From contig NC_079496.1 in the NCBI RefSeq assembly GCF_030052815.1, positions 67,011,652-67,075,651 of the forward strand: a DNA stretch of 64,000 bases, in the 5' to 3' direction. Positions 34,761-44,917 of the stretch are shown piece after piece. This DNA comes from Hevea brasiliensis (taxonomy: Eukaryota; Streptophyta; Magnoliopsida; Malpighiales; Euphorbiaceae). The notes beneath the pieces were generated by a model. That model was not told the origin of the DNA, did not search any database, and worked only from the letters and a program-made list of their open reading frames with translations. The first letter of the stretch is position 1; every line of letters starts with the position of its first letter. The position numbers were made by a program, and so were the translations under genes.

Positions 34761-34810
34761 GACTTCCCCGTGCGGTCACCCATCGCTATGGTTCCCGGCT
34801 CGCTTAACTT
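34761..34810 (-). promoter_or_regulatory. 5S rRNA internal-promoter-like module in LTR (best match)
   Basis: Minus strand: AAGTTAAGCGAGCCGGG, TAGCGATGGGTGACC, then CGGGGAAGTC. Against plant 5S rRNA, AGTTAAGCG, GATGGGTGACC and GGGAAGTC are exact blocks in the same order; the spacer between the first two is 16 rather than 23 bases. It lies 174 bp from the LTR 5' end. In 5S genes these blocks are the A box and C box bound by TFIIIA/Pol III factors. Whether they act here is unknown. Confidence 0.7.
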
Positions 34811-34984
34811 GGTGGCATTTCTTTACTATTATTTTCCTTTGTTTTTCTTGTATTTTCTTTTCTTGTATTTCATTATTTAATGTCTCCTCACTCATATCGA
34901 AGTGTAGTTCTAGGCATCCTAGCTGTCCGGACAACACTGGTCACCGGAACAGTAGAACGCATTACCGAACATAGGGGTGTTACA

Positions 34985-34999
34985 ATTCTCCCCCCCTTA
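34985..34999 (-). promoter_or_regulatory. Polypurine tract of element C
   Basis: TAAGGGGGGGAGAAT on the minus strand, directly next to the 3' LTR start. It is close to element E's tract. Confidence 0.75.
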
Positions 35000-36020
35000 A
35001 AATAAATTTCGTCCACGAAATTTTACCCAATAGTCATCTTACAATAGTCATACGTTTATTTTTTTCCTTTTTATACGATCGAATAATCTTCTTTTCCTCA
35101 ATTTTGTGTAAGACTTTTAACAATCTAATACAACGTTTAATTTGTTTGTATATCACCAATCTTCTCTTACTAATGTCCTGTATTTCGATTCATGTTCCTT
35201 CTTGAATGACCCTTGAGATCATGTTAGAATCATTTATCTAGTCATTGGTCCTCTGACCATTCTAGTTCATAGTCTTCCTCACATTCGTAACATTTCTTTG
35301 TTATATTTGAACCAATTGTTCGAATTTTTTTTTTTTTTTTTTTTTACTTTCATAACTCTGTTTATCTGTCAATATTCTATAACTTACTTCCTTTTGTACT
35401 GAACTATAACCTTTCGATATTCTAACCTTTGAGTTTTAGATCCCTAAGTAGGATTTTCAAACTTATTTCTAACAACTAAATTCTGTCTTGGCATAACTAT
35501 ACCAAAACATATGTCGTTGGTAACTATTCTTATCTAGGTATACTATCGGGTAGTACGTAGCTCTACATAATAATCTCAAGTCAGTACTGTAATCTGCAGC
35601 TTACAGTATAAACATCAAGAACATTGCATAGTTACTACGATACATCCCAATAGATCAAACTTTCCTATCTTTTATTCTTTTCAAATTCACTGATACCTGA
35701 AACTTATTCTGATTACAATATCCATTAACAATTAACAACTGGAACATCTCTGCCTTCATCTAGAACAATTCTATTACCGCATCTTACTTTTACGTCCTCT
35801 TGCCTTACATTAAGTAGGCTTGCCATTTAGCTTTATAATTTATGGTGTGTTAGAAAATATTTTTCGCCGATAAACTCTTCCAAAACTAATTTCACTTATT
35901 ATCACAATCCTTATCTTAAGGACTAATCACTAATGCATCAAAATTTATTCCTCAGAAGGAATAACAACAGAACATATAGTTCTAACTCTAACATAAAAGT
36001 ATGCACTAGGCCAAACAATA
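35000..36020 (-). mobile_element. Element C internal non-coding region replacing most of pol
   Basis: About 1 kb between the RT breakpoint and the polypurine tract. It starts on the LTR side with the familiar AAATTTCGTGGACGAAATTT but has no RT, RNase H, integrase or chromodomain similarity. A run of about 25 T lies near 35322-35346. I do not recognise the remainder. It may be element-specific 3' untranslated sequence brought close to RT by deletion, or filler DNA. Confidence 0.6.
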
Positions 36021-37473
36021 CATAAACGAAGAGTGCCATCCTTCTTCTTAACAAACAATACCGGGCGCTCCCATGGTGACACACTAGGGCGGATGAAGCC
36101 CTTTTCAAGTAGTTCTTGCAACTGTACCTTCAACTCCTTCAACTCTGCTGGTGCCATTCTGTATGGTTTTATGGAGATTGGATCCACACCAGGCATAACA
36201 TTAATTTCAAACTACACCTCTCTTTCCGGAGGTAATCCTGGCAATTCATCAGGAAACACGTCTAGAAAGTCATATACTGTAGGGATGTCCCTCAATGCTG
36301 GACTCCCCACTTGGGTGTCTACCACATGTGCCGAGTATACTTCACACCCCTTTCTGATCATTTTCTGGTTAGTGCAGCCGAAATAATGTTTGATGGCAAT
36401 AGCTGCCTCTTCCCATGTATTACCACATCACTGTACTGAGGGAGACCAAAAATGACTGTCTTCAGCCTACAGTCAATCATGGCATGATGCCTAGCTAACC
36501 AATCCATGCCCAAGATGATATCATAATCTCTGAAGGGCATTTCAATGAAATCAGATAGAAAAGTGTGTCCTTGGATCACCAAAGGACAATCTCTATACAT
36601 TCTATTAACTCTGACCTCCTGTCCTAGCGGACTTGTTACTAGCACCTCAAAGTCCATTTTTGTACATGGAACAGCAATGCAATCAATGATGCTAGCACTC
36701 ACATAAGAATGGGTAGAACCCGGATCACATAACACAAACACATCTTGATTAAAAGTTGAGAAGGTACCAGCCACAACATCAGATGTCTCAGCCTCTTCCC
36801 TCTGTCTTATTGCATAGATTCTAGCTGGAGCACTATTTTGCTCTGAATGTTTCACTGTGCCTTAGCTGCATGCTAAGCTACCTCTACCCCTGCCTCTACC
36901 TCTACTAGGTGGTTGTGAACTTCTAGTGACAGGGCTCTGAACTGATCCTTCTGCAGTAGTAGGAGGTGGTCCAACTCTGCGACTACTGGTGCAGTCCTTG
37001 GCAAAGTGTCCTGTGCCTCCACAGTTATAACAGGCTCCAATAGCCTTATAGCATATCCCACCATGATATCTTCCACAAGCTTCACATTGACGAGAAGGGT
37101 AGGAACTTCTAGTTGTTCGACGACTGGACCTTGGTGGTCTCTGCCTTGATGATCCACCTCTGTTATATCCCTGAGCTCGGGGCTCCTCAATTTCTTTTCT
37201 CTTTCTCAAATTACTGCTTGAGCTCTGACCCATAGGTTTCTCCCTCTTCTCTATTTCATGTTGCCCTTGTGGGGGTTGGGTCTGTACTTAGGCTTGGGCT
37301 GACAGATTATCAGTCATTTGTTGAAAGAAAGTGGCCATTTGCTGGGCCATTTGTGCAGTAATTTGTACCGGTAAAACTGGTACAGTCAGGCCTTCGACAT
37401 TTTGTGGAGCTAGGGCCTCAACTTGTTCTTCTGTCATCACAGACTGTTCTATTGTCTCATTCTTCTCTTCCAT
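36021..37473 (-). pseudogene. Element C truncated gag-protease-RT remnant
   Basis: Minus-strand reading from ATG at 37473. The Gag N-terminus (MAQQMATFFQQM) passes, after a stop, almost directly into GQSSSSNLRKRKEIEE. In elements A and B about 500 bp encoding the capsid core lie between these points, so the core is deleted. Next come zinc-finger cysteines (CEACGRYHGGIC then CYNCGGTGHFAKDC), protease with LCDPGSTHSYV and an intact catalytic Asp, and the RT N-terminus to [13 protein letters not shown]. The reading then leaves the family near 36021. Further stops lie between protease and RT. It cannot make capsid, RT or integrase, so its recent movement must have used proteins from another element. 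Confidence 0.88.
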
Positions 37474-37658
37474 ATCTTTTCACAAGATTTTCTATTCCTG
37501 TACAACCAACATAAGGAGATTCCTCTCCATTAGTTCATATTTATGATGTAAATGTACTATATGTATCAAACATTTGAGCAGTTGTAGTTACCGACAAAAA
37601 GATTTCAAATTCACAGTTCGAAATTCACTTTAAAACCAGGCTCTGATACCACAAAACA
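37474..37658 (-). promoter_or_regulatory. Element C leader with Met-tRNA primer binding site
   Basis: On the minus strand TGGTATCAGAGCCTGG (37636-37651) is a perfect-looking initiator Met-tRNA primer site, 7 bp (TGTTTTG) inside the 5' LTR. The rest is an untranslated leader to the gag ATG at 37473. Confidence 0.82.
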
Positions 37659-38299
37659 TGTCACACCCTACTCCCCTGTAAGATGTAACATGATCCCGTA
37701 GTACACCTAATGAATTACCGTACTTCGCCTACCGATAACCCATTAAATATACTACAAGGAATTTTAAAACAATTTTCGTGAAATTTAAATCATCGATTAA
37801 AATCTGGTGTTATAAGTTTTTTTTTTTCCGTTTTATACGATTTCGGCAAAGTGCCGGCTGTATTTTGAGAAAACAGTTCTTCAATCCTGCAAAAGAAAAT
37901 GCTCCCAATATGTTTTTCTCAAATACAACATTAATAACTTCATTTCAATTCACAATTCAATTCTCAATAAACAATCAATTCATTTTCAAACTACTCTTAT
38001 CATAAAGAAACGTTTCATTGATTACAAGACTCAAAATTTATAATACAAAACTATTCAAGTAAATGAAATCTCAACTTTATATTTATAATAATTTACATTT
38101 AATTACATACCAAAATGTTTTACAAGAGTTTCTATACAACTGCTCAAATAATTTACATACATATTATTACATGCATACATCAAAGCCTATGTACATGGGT
38201 ATACCTATGATATACCTGGAGCTGATCTGAATATGTCTTCAAAGAAACTTATTCACTGCTCTATGCTCTTTTTACCTGCGACAGCATACAAAGCTATCG

Positions 38300-38316
38300 C
38301 TGAGTGGTGAACTCAG
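38300..38316 (-). other. Conserved LTR hairpin
   Basis: CTGAGT pairs with ACTCAG across GGTGA, about 640 bp from the LTR 3' end. Confidence 0.65.
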
Positions 38317-38560
38317 TGGTGTACAACTATAATTTAAAACATAGTACAATATACATTGACAAAATTTATAGTAAATAATTTAGAAATCTGAATACTCATC
38401 AAATTCCAAAACTCAAAATATTCATTGCCAACAATGTAAATCATTTGTATAAATGACTTGATCACAAAATTCAATTTATCAAATCATGACTAACCATTTA
38501 AGTAATTCCAACAAAATCAATTATACATAAATCATAACTGAAACCACAATTCTTTACTGT

Positions 38561-38673
38561 TCAAAAACATTTTGTGTCTCAAAAATCATGTTGTATCTCA
38601 GAAACCATGTTGTACCTCAAAAACCATGCTGTATCTCAAAAATCATTCTTTATCTCAAAAGCCATTCTTTATC
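38561..38673 (-). repeat. 19-bp minisatellite, six units
   Basis: Counterpart of 31790-31903 in the other LTR of the same element, with a few point differences. Confidence 0.85.
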
Positions 38674-41494
38674 TCACTAACTATGCAAGACTAATCCGAA
38701 AGGGCCATCTTCGGGGTGATTCTAACTCCCTATGGTCGGGGAGGTCGAATCATCGTGCATAGTACCATCATAATAATGAATCTTCCGCAAGGGCCATAAT
38801 GATAAAATAAACTTAGATCTAACCTCAAATAAGAGGAAAATCTAAGCCTGTGCACGTACCATGGTAATCAAAACACAACTAACTCCATTGTCTTCTCAAC
38901 AAATGAGAGAGACGGGTAATAACCTAGTCAAGCATCTATAGTGAGATATAAAACAATATCACAATCATTTTAGTGAGCATAAATCACAATATAATTCGAT
39001 TCAAAGTCAATTCCAATATCCAATAATTTTTATGCTCATCACAATTCAAATCATAAATTTGCATTTTTCCATGAAAATTACCATCACAATTCAAAACATG
39101 TTCTATCACAATTTTCCAAAACATAATTTATTCAATCCATAACAATGCTTAATACTTGTGGAAATACCATTTCACAAAGCTAAATTCATACATACTATAA
39201 CAATTTCAATAATCATTGAATTAAATCCAATGCTTGTTAAACATAATACATAAGAAAAATATGTCATTTAATCATATGAAATATTCAAACAAAATCAGTT
39301 AAAAACTAGTTGTGCACAAACCTTTGATAACTGTCTCTTGGTCTTGACTCAGTGTTTCCTTCCCTCTCCCTGAGTCTTTGCTAACTGAGAAACACAATTT
39401 GAAGTGTTTCAGTACTTAATTAAACTGTCTCTAATGATAATGTTTGATAAATAATTCACTAAATGCTATTATTTGCTTAATCAACTTAATATATCGACCC
39501 TCGATGCGTTTTAGGTAAATTAGGTTTTAACGTTACTAATATGTCACATTCGATAGTCTTTTAGGGTTGGTACATGTTACCAAGTTCATTTCCGTGTATA
39601 CTGCATTTTCTTGCAATTTCTTTGGATTAGGATACTAGTTTGACCTAGCCGGACGACCTAGTTCCCTCAGTTTTCGGGTTTCGGTCAAAACTACAAACTT
39701 GTAGATCTATGTCTTGTGGAACGCGGGGAAAAATTTCAGGTCATTCTGAGTTATGTAGAGCAAGTTATGGTCATTTTACTATTGCTGGTCAAATTGCACC
39801 AAAATTGGTCATTTTAGGTCACTTTAGGTCATTTTAGGTTCGGCCAGTTTTTGGACCCAAACTTGTGCAAGCTGTTTGACTTGCTTATGGTCATTTCTGG
39901 GCTTTTGTGTCTTCATAAGACTTGTAGATATGGGTCTTAACTATTCATGGTTAAAATTTCAGGTCAATTGGACCTGTTTTGAGTGAGTTATGGCCTAAAC
40001 ACTAACTGCTGCCCAAATGGTCAATTTTCAGGCCTTACTTGCACTTAATCCGGATTTGGTCATTTTTCAAGCTATCTTGCAAGCAGAATTTTGGCAAGCT
40101 TTCTTCATGAAAGTTGGCACTTTTTGTGCCTAGTTTCACCTCCAATTGGTCTCATACCAATTGGAGTCACACACTTAAAGTTATAGGCCTAAAACTCAAA
40201 CTGCCTTATTGAAATTCTTGCACACACATCAAGCATTACTTTTAACACTCACCAAACTTAATATTCAAACCAATTCTGGTTGTACCACAACCTAAACATA
40301 ATTTATAACATATTATAGGTCATTTTGGCAGCTTGCAATTACATTCAATGTGCACCAACAAGTGCAGAATTTATCCAACTCAATTTACAACAATTCAATC
40401 ACCAATTTATGCCCATTTACATGTCCAACTTCACACCATCATACATGCACTCAAACTGCCATAACCACTATCACAATTCAACACCATTATTTCATAAACC
40501 AAGCATGAATTCTAGCATTCCTCAAGAGTTAACAAACTGCCACAATGGTACATTTACATTCCATTAATTTCCAAGCTTTAAATTTCATTTCACATTTACA
40601 TATACCAAGTATACATCACCCAAACAATTTCCTACACAATATACATTTAATCAATCATTTAATTCACCATTTACAAGCACAAATAAACTGCCTTCAAGGT
40701 GTTTCCATGGCTGCCAAAAGTACACACTCCCATTCATCATCAAACCTCAAAAATTTCTCCATAAATCAAACATCCATAACCTCCTCACAAACTTTAATGA
40801 AGCACTAATAAAAAATACATACTTACCACTTTGGAAACTCTTCAAAACTTCACCAAAACTTGATCTTCTTGCTGCCTATCTACTGCCCTTGGTGTGAGGA
40901 TTAACTTTAATTAAGGGAAGTGGAGAGAAAGAAGCTTGGATCACCCTTGCATGGAGCTCCAAAACCATGCGGCAATGGAGTTCTTCCCTTCTCCATTTTT
41001 GGCTGAATTTTAAGAAATGAAGAAGATGACAATCTGTTGGTCCAAGATGAAGATTAAATGGTCCACTTTAATGAGTTAGTGGAGCACTATTGCAAGTTTA
41101 ATGTTAATTTATTCAAAAGTTTTAATTTCTCACATTTAACTCCCCATTTTTGCTATTTACATTAGGTACCCCTAAATTAATTTTTCATTATATTTTCCAA
41201 GTGTAATATTATTTATTTTCGATGGACATTTAGGTCAAAAGATAACTCGGGGTGTCAAATGACCACAATGCCCCTGTTCGGATTGCATTCCCGATTTTTC
41301 AGTAACACCGGGTTTTGTCCGTTTTTCGATTTCTCACTTTTCTTTGTACTAATTATTTAATTTTCATTTAATATTTCTAATGATATTTATACTTCAATAG
41401 GGGTCTATTTATGTCCTAAAAATAGTCTATTTAAGTCCTAAAAATATTTTTCAGGGTTCCCCGCGGTCCAGGGCTAGTCAACGGTCCACGCCGT

Positions 41495-41544
41495 GACTTC
41501 CCCTTGCGGTCACCCATCGCTATGGTTCCCGGCTCGCTTAACTT
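41495..41544 (-). promoter_or_regulatory. 5S rRNA internal-promoter-like module in LTR
   Basis: Minus strand: AAGTTAAGCGAGCCGGG, TAGCGATGGGTGACC, then AGGGGAAGTC, 175 bp from the LTR 5' end. Near-identical to the partner LTR's module. Confidence 0.68.
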
Positions 41545-41719
41545 GGTTGCATTTCTTTACTATTATTTTTCCTTTGTTTTTCTTGTATTTTCTTTTCTTG
41601 TATTTCATTATTTAATGTCTCCTCACTCATATCGAAGTGTAGTTCTAGGCATCCTAGCTGTCCGAACAACACTGGTCACCAGAACAGTAGAACGCATTAC
41701 CGAACATAGGAGTGTTACA

Positions 41720-41811
41720 TTTTATCCCTTTTAATTAGTTTGTTAAGTTGTGATTGGGTGGAGAGTGTTTAATGACATCATGTGATGTCATAATTCCCAA
41801 TTTCTTTCATT
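41720..41811 (-). mobile_element. LTR D, part 3 (type A, reverse), broken end
   Basis: After the duplicated TTTTA the sequence resumes LTR D, including TTTAATGACATCATGTGATG, the reverse complement of the GACATCAT/ATGATATCATT stretch near 25590-25612 in the solo LTR. It stops near 41811, where a forward type-C LTR fragment begins. The first roughly 500 bp of LTR D in element sense, including its 5S-like module, are missing. Confidence 0.65.
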
Positions 41812-43576
41812 AAACCTAATTCACCTAGAATGCATCGAAGGTCAACATCTTAGGTTGACTAAGGAAATAATAGAATTCAATAAATTGATTATTAAGCCTT
41901 ATTATTAGAGATGGTTTAAATGAGTACTGAAATACTTCAAATTGTGTGTTTCAGTTAGCAAAGACTCAGGGAAGGGGAAGGAAACATTGAGTCAGAGCCA
42001 AGAGGCATTTATCAGAGGTTTGTGCACAACTAGTTTTTAACTGATTTTGTTCTGAATATTTCACATGATTAAATGACATATTTTTCTTATGTGTTATGTT
42101 TAACAAGCATTGGATTTAATTTAATGATTATTGAAATTGTTATAGTATGTATGAATTTAGCTTTGTGAAATGGTATTTCCACAAGTATTAAGCATTATTG
42201 TGAATTGAATAAATTATGTTTTAGAAAATTATGATTAAACATGTTTTGAATTGTGATGGGCAATTTGAATGGAAAAATGCAAATTTATGATTTGAATTGT
42301 GATGAGCATATAAATTATTAGATATTGGATTGACTTTGAATCGAATTGTATTGTGATTTATTCTCATTAAAAGGATTGTGATATTGTTTTATATCTCACT
42401 ATAAATGCTTAACTAGGTTATTACCTGTCTCTCTCATTTGTTGAGAAGACAATGGAGTTAGTTGTGTTTTGATTACCATGGTACGTGCACAGGCTTAGAT
42501 TCTCCTCTTATTAGAGGTTAGATCTAAGTTTTTATTTGTTATGGCCCTTTCGGAATATTCATTATTGTGATGTATACTGTGCACGATGATTCAACCTCCC
42601 CGACCATAGGGAGTTAGAATCACCCTGAAGATGGCCCTTTCGGATTAGTCTTGCATAGTTAGTGAGATAAAGAATGGTTTTTGAGATAAAGAATGGCTTT
42701 TGAGATAAAGAATGTTTTGAATAGTAAAAAATTGTGATTTTAATTATAATTTATGTATAATTGATTTTGTTAGAATTACATAAAATATTTGGTTGTGATT
42801 TGATAAATTGAATTTCACGATCAAAGTCATTTCATACAAATGATTTATGTTATTGGCAATGAATAATTTGATTTTTGGAATTTGATGAGTATCCTAATTT
42901 CCAAATTATTTGTTGTAATTTTGCTAAGGTATATTGAACTATGTTTTAAGTTATAGTTGTGCACCACTGAGTTCACCACTCAGCGATAGCTTTGTATGTT
43001 GTCGTAGGTGAAAAGAGCATGGAGCAATTGAGTAAGCTTCTTTGAAGAGACATTCAGATCAGCTCCAGGTATACCCATGTACACAGGTTTTTGATGTATG
43101 CATGTAATAATATGTATGTAAATTATTTGAGCAGTTGTATAAAAACTCTTGTAAAATATTTTGGTATGTAATTAAATGTAAATTATTGTAAATGTAAATT
43201 TGAGATTTCATTTACCTGAATAGTTTTGTGATATTAATTTTTTAGTCTTGTAATCAATGAAATGTTTCTTTTATGATAAGATTGAATTGTGAGATGAAAT
43301 GAAGTTTCTTGGAGTTGTATTTGAGAAAACATATTGGGAGTGTTTTTTTTTTTTTTTTTAGGTTTGAAGAACTGTTTTCTCAAAATACAGCTGGCACTCT
43401 GCCGAAATTTTAAAAAAATTTTATAACAGCAGATTTTAATCGATGATTTAAATTTCATGAAAATTATTTTAAAATCCCTTATAGTATATCTAATGGGTTA
43501 TCGGTGGGCGAAGTACCGTAATTCAGTAGGTGTACTACGGGATTATGTTACATCTTACGGGGAGTAGAGTGTGACA
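41812..43576 (+). mobile_element. Type-C LTR fragment, forward, 3' portion
   Basis: Reverse complement of the type-C LTRs from about 'AAACCTAATTCACC' onward. It includes TTGTGCACAACTAG, three minisatellite units (42663-42720), one 35-bp box near 42590, the stem at 42967-42983 and the end AGAGTGTGACA at 43576. The first roughly 2.3 kb of the LTR are missing. The next bases, TGTTTTG, equal the first internal bases of element C, but the primer site is absent and a Cassandra LTR follows. Confidence 0.8.
42967..42983 (+). other. Conserved LTR hairpin
   Basis: CTGAGT pairs with ACTCAG across TCACC, preceded by GTGCACCA, in element sense. Confidence 0.65.
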
Positions 43577-43862
43577 TGTTTTGCAAAGGTCCCTTAGGCA
43601 AATCCCACATAAGCAAAGCACGGAGATGGTCTTGGGTTCAAAAGGTAATGATATATAAAATGGGGGAACTAATCACTAGAGGCACCTTTTGGTGGAATGG
43701 CCTCGAGAGTTGGAAGAACTCCAAGGTTAAGCGTACTCACTTGAGAGAAATCCTAGGATGGGTGAACTCCTAGGAAGTTCTCCATTCCACCTATGGGACA
43801 AAACCGTGAGGCTTACGGCCAAAGTGGACAATTCCTCTAGTGGTTGGAGCCCGATCATTACA
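43577..43862 (+). mobile_element. Cassandra-type TRIM LTR with 5S rRNA-like core
   Basis: Begins TGTTTTGCAAAGG, contains TTAGGCAAATCCCACAT and ends CCGTGAGGCTTACGGCC, GTGGACAAT, ATCATTACA. These parts match the start and end of the TRIM LTR at 22052-22443 in sense orientation. A central insert of about 135 bp includes a 5S rRNA-like block (43716-43782), the hallmark of Cassandra retrotransposons. No primer site or second LTR is seen, and matching target duplications are absent. The left border is uncertain because TGTTTTG is also the start of element C's internal region. Confidence 0.82.
43716..43782 (+). promoter_or_regulatory. 5S rRNA-like internal promoter of the Cassandra LTR
   Basis: GAACTCC, GGTTAAGCGT, CTAGGATGGGTGA, CTCCT and GGAAGT occur in the order and spacing of the 3' half of plant 5S rRNA. 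The A-box/C-box spacing is full length, unlike the shortened chromovirus module. It is a decayed copy, not a functional 5S rRNA gene: the first roughly 45 bases of 5S are not recognisable. Confidence 0.82.
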
Positions 43863-44917
43863 GCTTGGATTTTAGATACTGGTGCTAGTTCTCACATTAC
43901 TTTTGACATGCAAGAAATAGCAAGTAGTAGCAGCTTGCTGACACGAGATGTTAGACTTCGGAATGGCAATGGCTCAACTGTTGAAGCTTTAGCCATAGGA
44001 TCTAAATCTTTATATATGTATGGACATGTTTTGTATTTAAATAATATTTTGTATGTACTTGATGCTTTTAAGAACATCATTTCTGTATCTAGTTTGACTA
44101 GAAATGGTTATGAATTTCAGTTCACAAATGATGTTTGCAATATTTATTTTGGAAATGAATATGTTGGCTCAGGTTATATGCATGATGAACTTTATTATTT
44201 GGATAATAATGTTAAATACAAATCTAATGCAAGTAATCTAAATGAATGTAATGCCATGATGAAAATCAACTCAAGTACAAAATATATTTGGCACTTAAGA
44301 TTAGGTCATATTGCAGAAGATAGGATTGCAAAGCTGGAGAAAATGGGGATTTTATCCTCATTGGGTTCTGAACCTACTCCAACTTGTGAATCCTGCCTTT
44401 AAGGCAAAAAGACTAGATCACCTTTTGTTGGACAGGGGTTAAGAGCTGAAAATATTTTGGAACTTATACGTAGTGATGTATGTGGTCCATTTAAAGAAAT
44501 GGCTAGAGGCGATTTTCATTATTTTATTACCTTTACTAATGATAAATCAAGGTTTGGGTATTTGTATTTGATGAAATACAAACATGAATCCTTTGAAAAG
44601 TTCAATGAATTTAAATCTAAAGTAGAAAATCGAACAGGAAAAAGTATTAAAACTTTTCGATCAGATCATGGAGGTGAATACTTAAGTACTGAATTTGATG
44701 AATACTTGAAAGAGCATGGCATTATCTCCCAGCTGACTCCTCCAGGAATACCACAATTAAATGGTGTGTCTGAAAGGAGAAATCATACCCTATTAGATAT
44801 GGTATGCAGTATGATGAGCTATAATGATATGCCAGTCTTGTTTTGGGGATTTGCATTAGAATCAGCTTTGCATATTCTGAATATGATTCCATCAAAGTCA
44901 ATTTCTTCCACACCTTA
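43863..44917 (+). pseudogene. Ty1/copia pol fragment: protease, pre-integrase, integrase core
   Basis: Opens in the protease with WILDTGASSHIT (Asp-Thr-Gly catalytic motif). Next is the GAG-pre-integrase finger (HLRLGHI with CESCL) and the integrase core with all three catalytic residues visible: Asp in RSDVCGP, Asp in FRSDHGGEY, Glu in GVSERRNHT. Only one stop interrupts it, TAA at 44400-44402, in a CL-x-GK context where a CAA codon would be usual. An open frame extends upstream into the Cassandra LTR (ATG at 43758), a junction artefact. Gag is missing on the left; RT and RNase H on the right, where LTR F was inserted after CACCTTA. CCTTA (44913-44917) would be F's target duplication. Confidence 0.9.

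Larger units (their letters stand above)
30932..34984 (-). mobile_element. Element C 3' LTR (type C, reverse)
   Basis: 4053-bp LTR from TGTCACATCC to GGGGTGTTACA. TTTTA precedes it (30927-30931) and also follows the partner LTR (41720-41724), so the two bound one insertion. It closely matches the partner by eye, apart from a deletion of about 50 bp near 31068 and an extra copy of the 35-bp box near 31946-32018. It has a six-unit minisatellite at 31790-31903. The polypurine tract lies just inside its right end, which makes it the 3' LTR on the minus strand. Confidence 0.92.
37659..41719 (-). mobile_element. Element C 5' LTR (type C, reverse)
   Basis: 4061-bp LTR from TGTCACACCC to GAGTGTTACA, followed by the target duplication TTTTA (41720-41724). 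It has one 35-bp box where the partner has two, and keeps the 50-bp stretch that the partner has lost near its left end. Landmarks are the stem at 38300-38316, the minisatellite at 38561-38673 and the 5S-like module at 41495-41544. The whole element spans 30932-41719. Confidence 0.92.

Noticed and set aside
35322..35346. T run as a Pol III terminator or poly-A tail of a retroposon
   Set aside because: There is no SINE or LINE body and no flanking duplication. It lies inside element C.
43716..43782. A functional 5S rRNA gene
   Set aside because: Only the internal and 3' part of 5S is recognisable, with several changes, and it is embedded in a Cassandra LTR.
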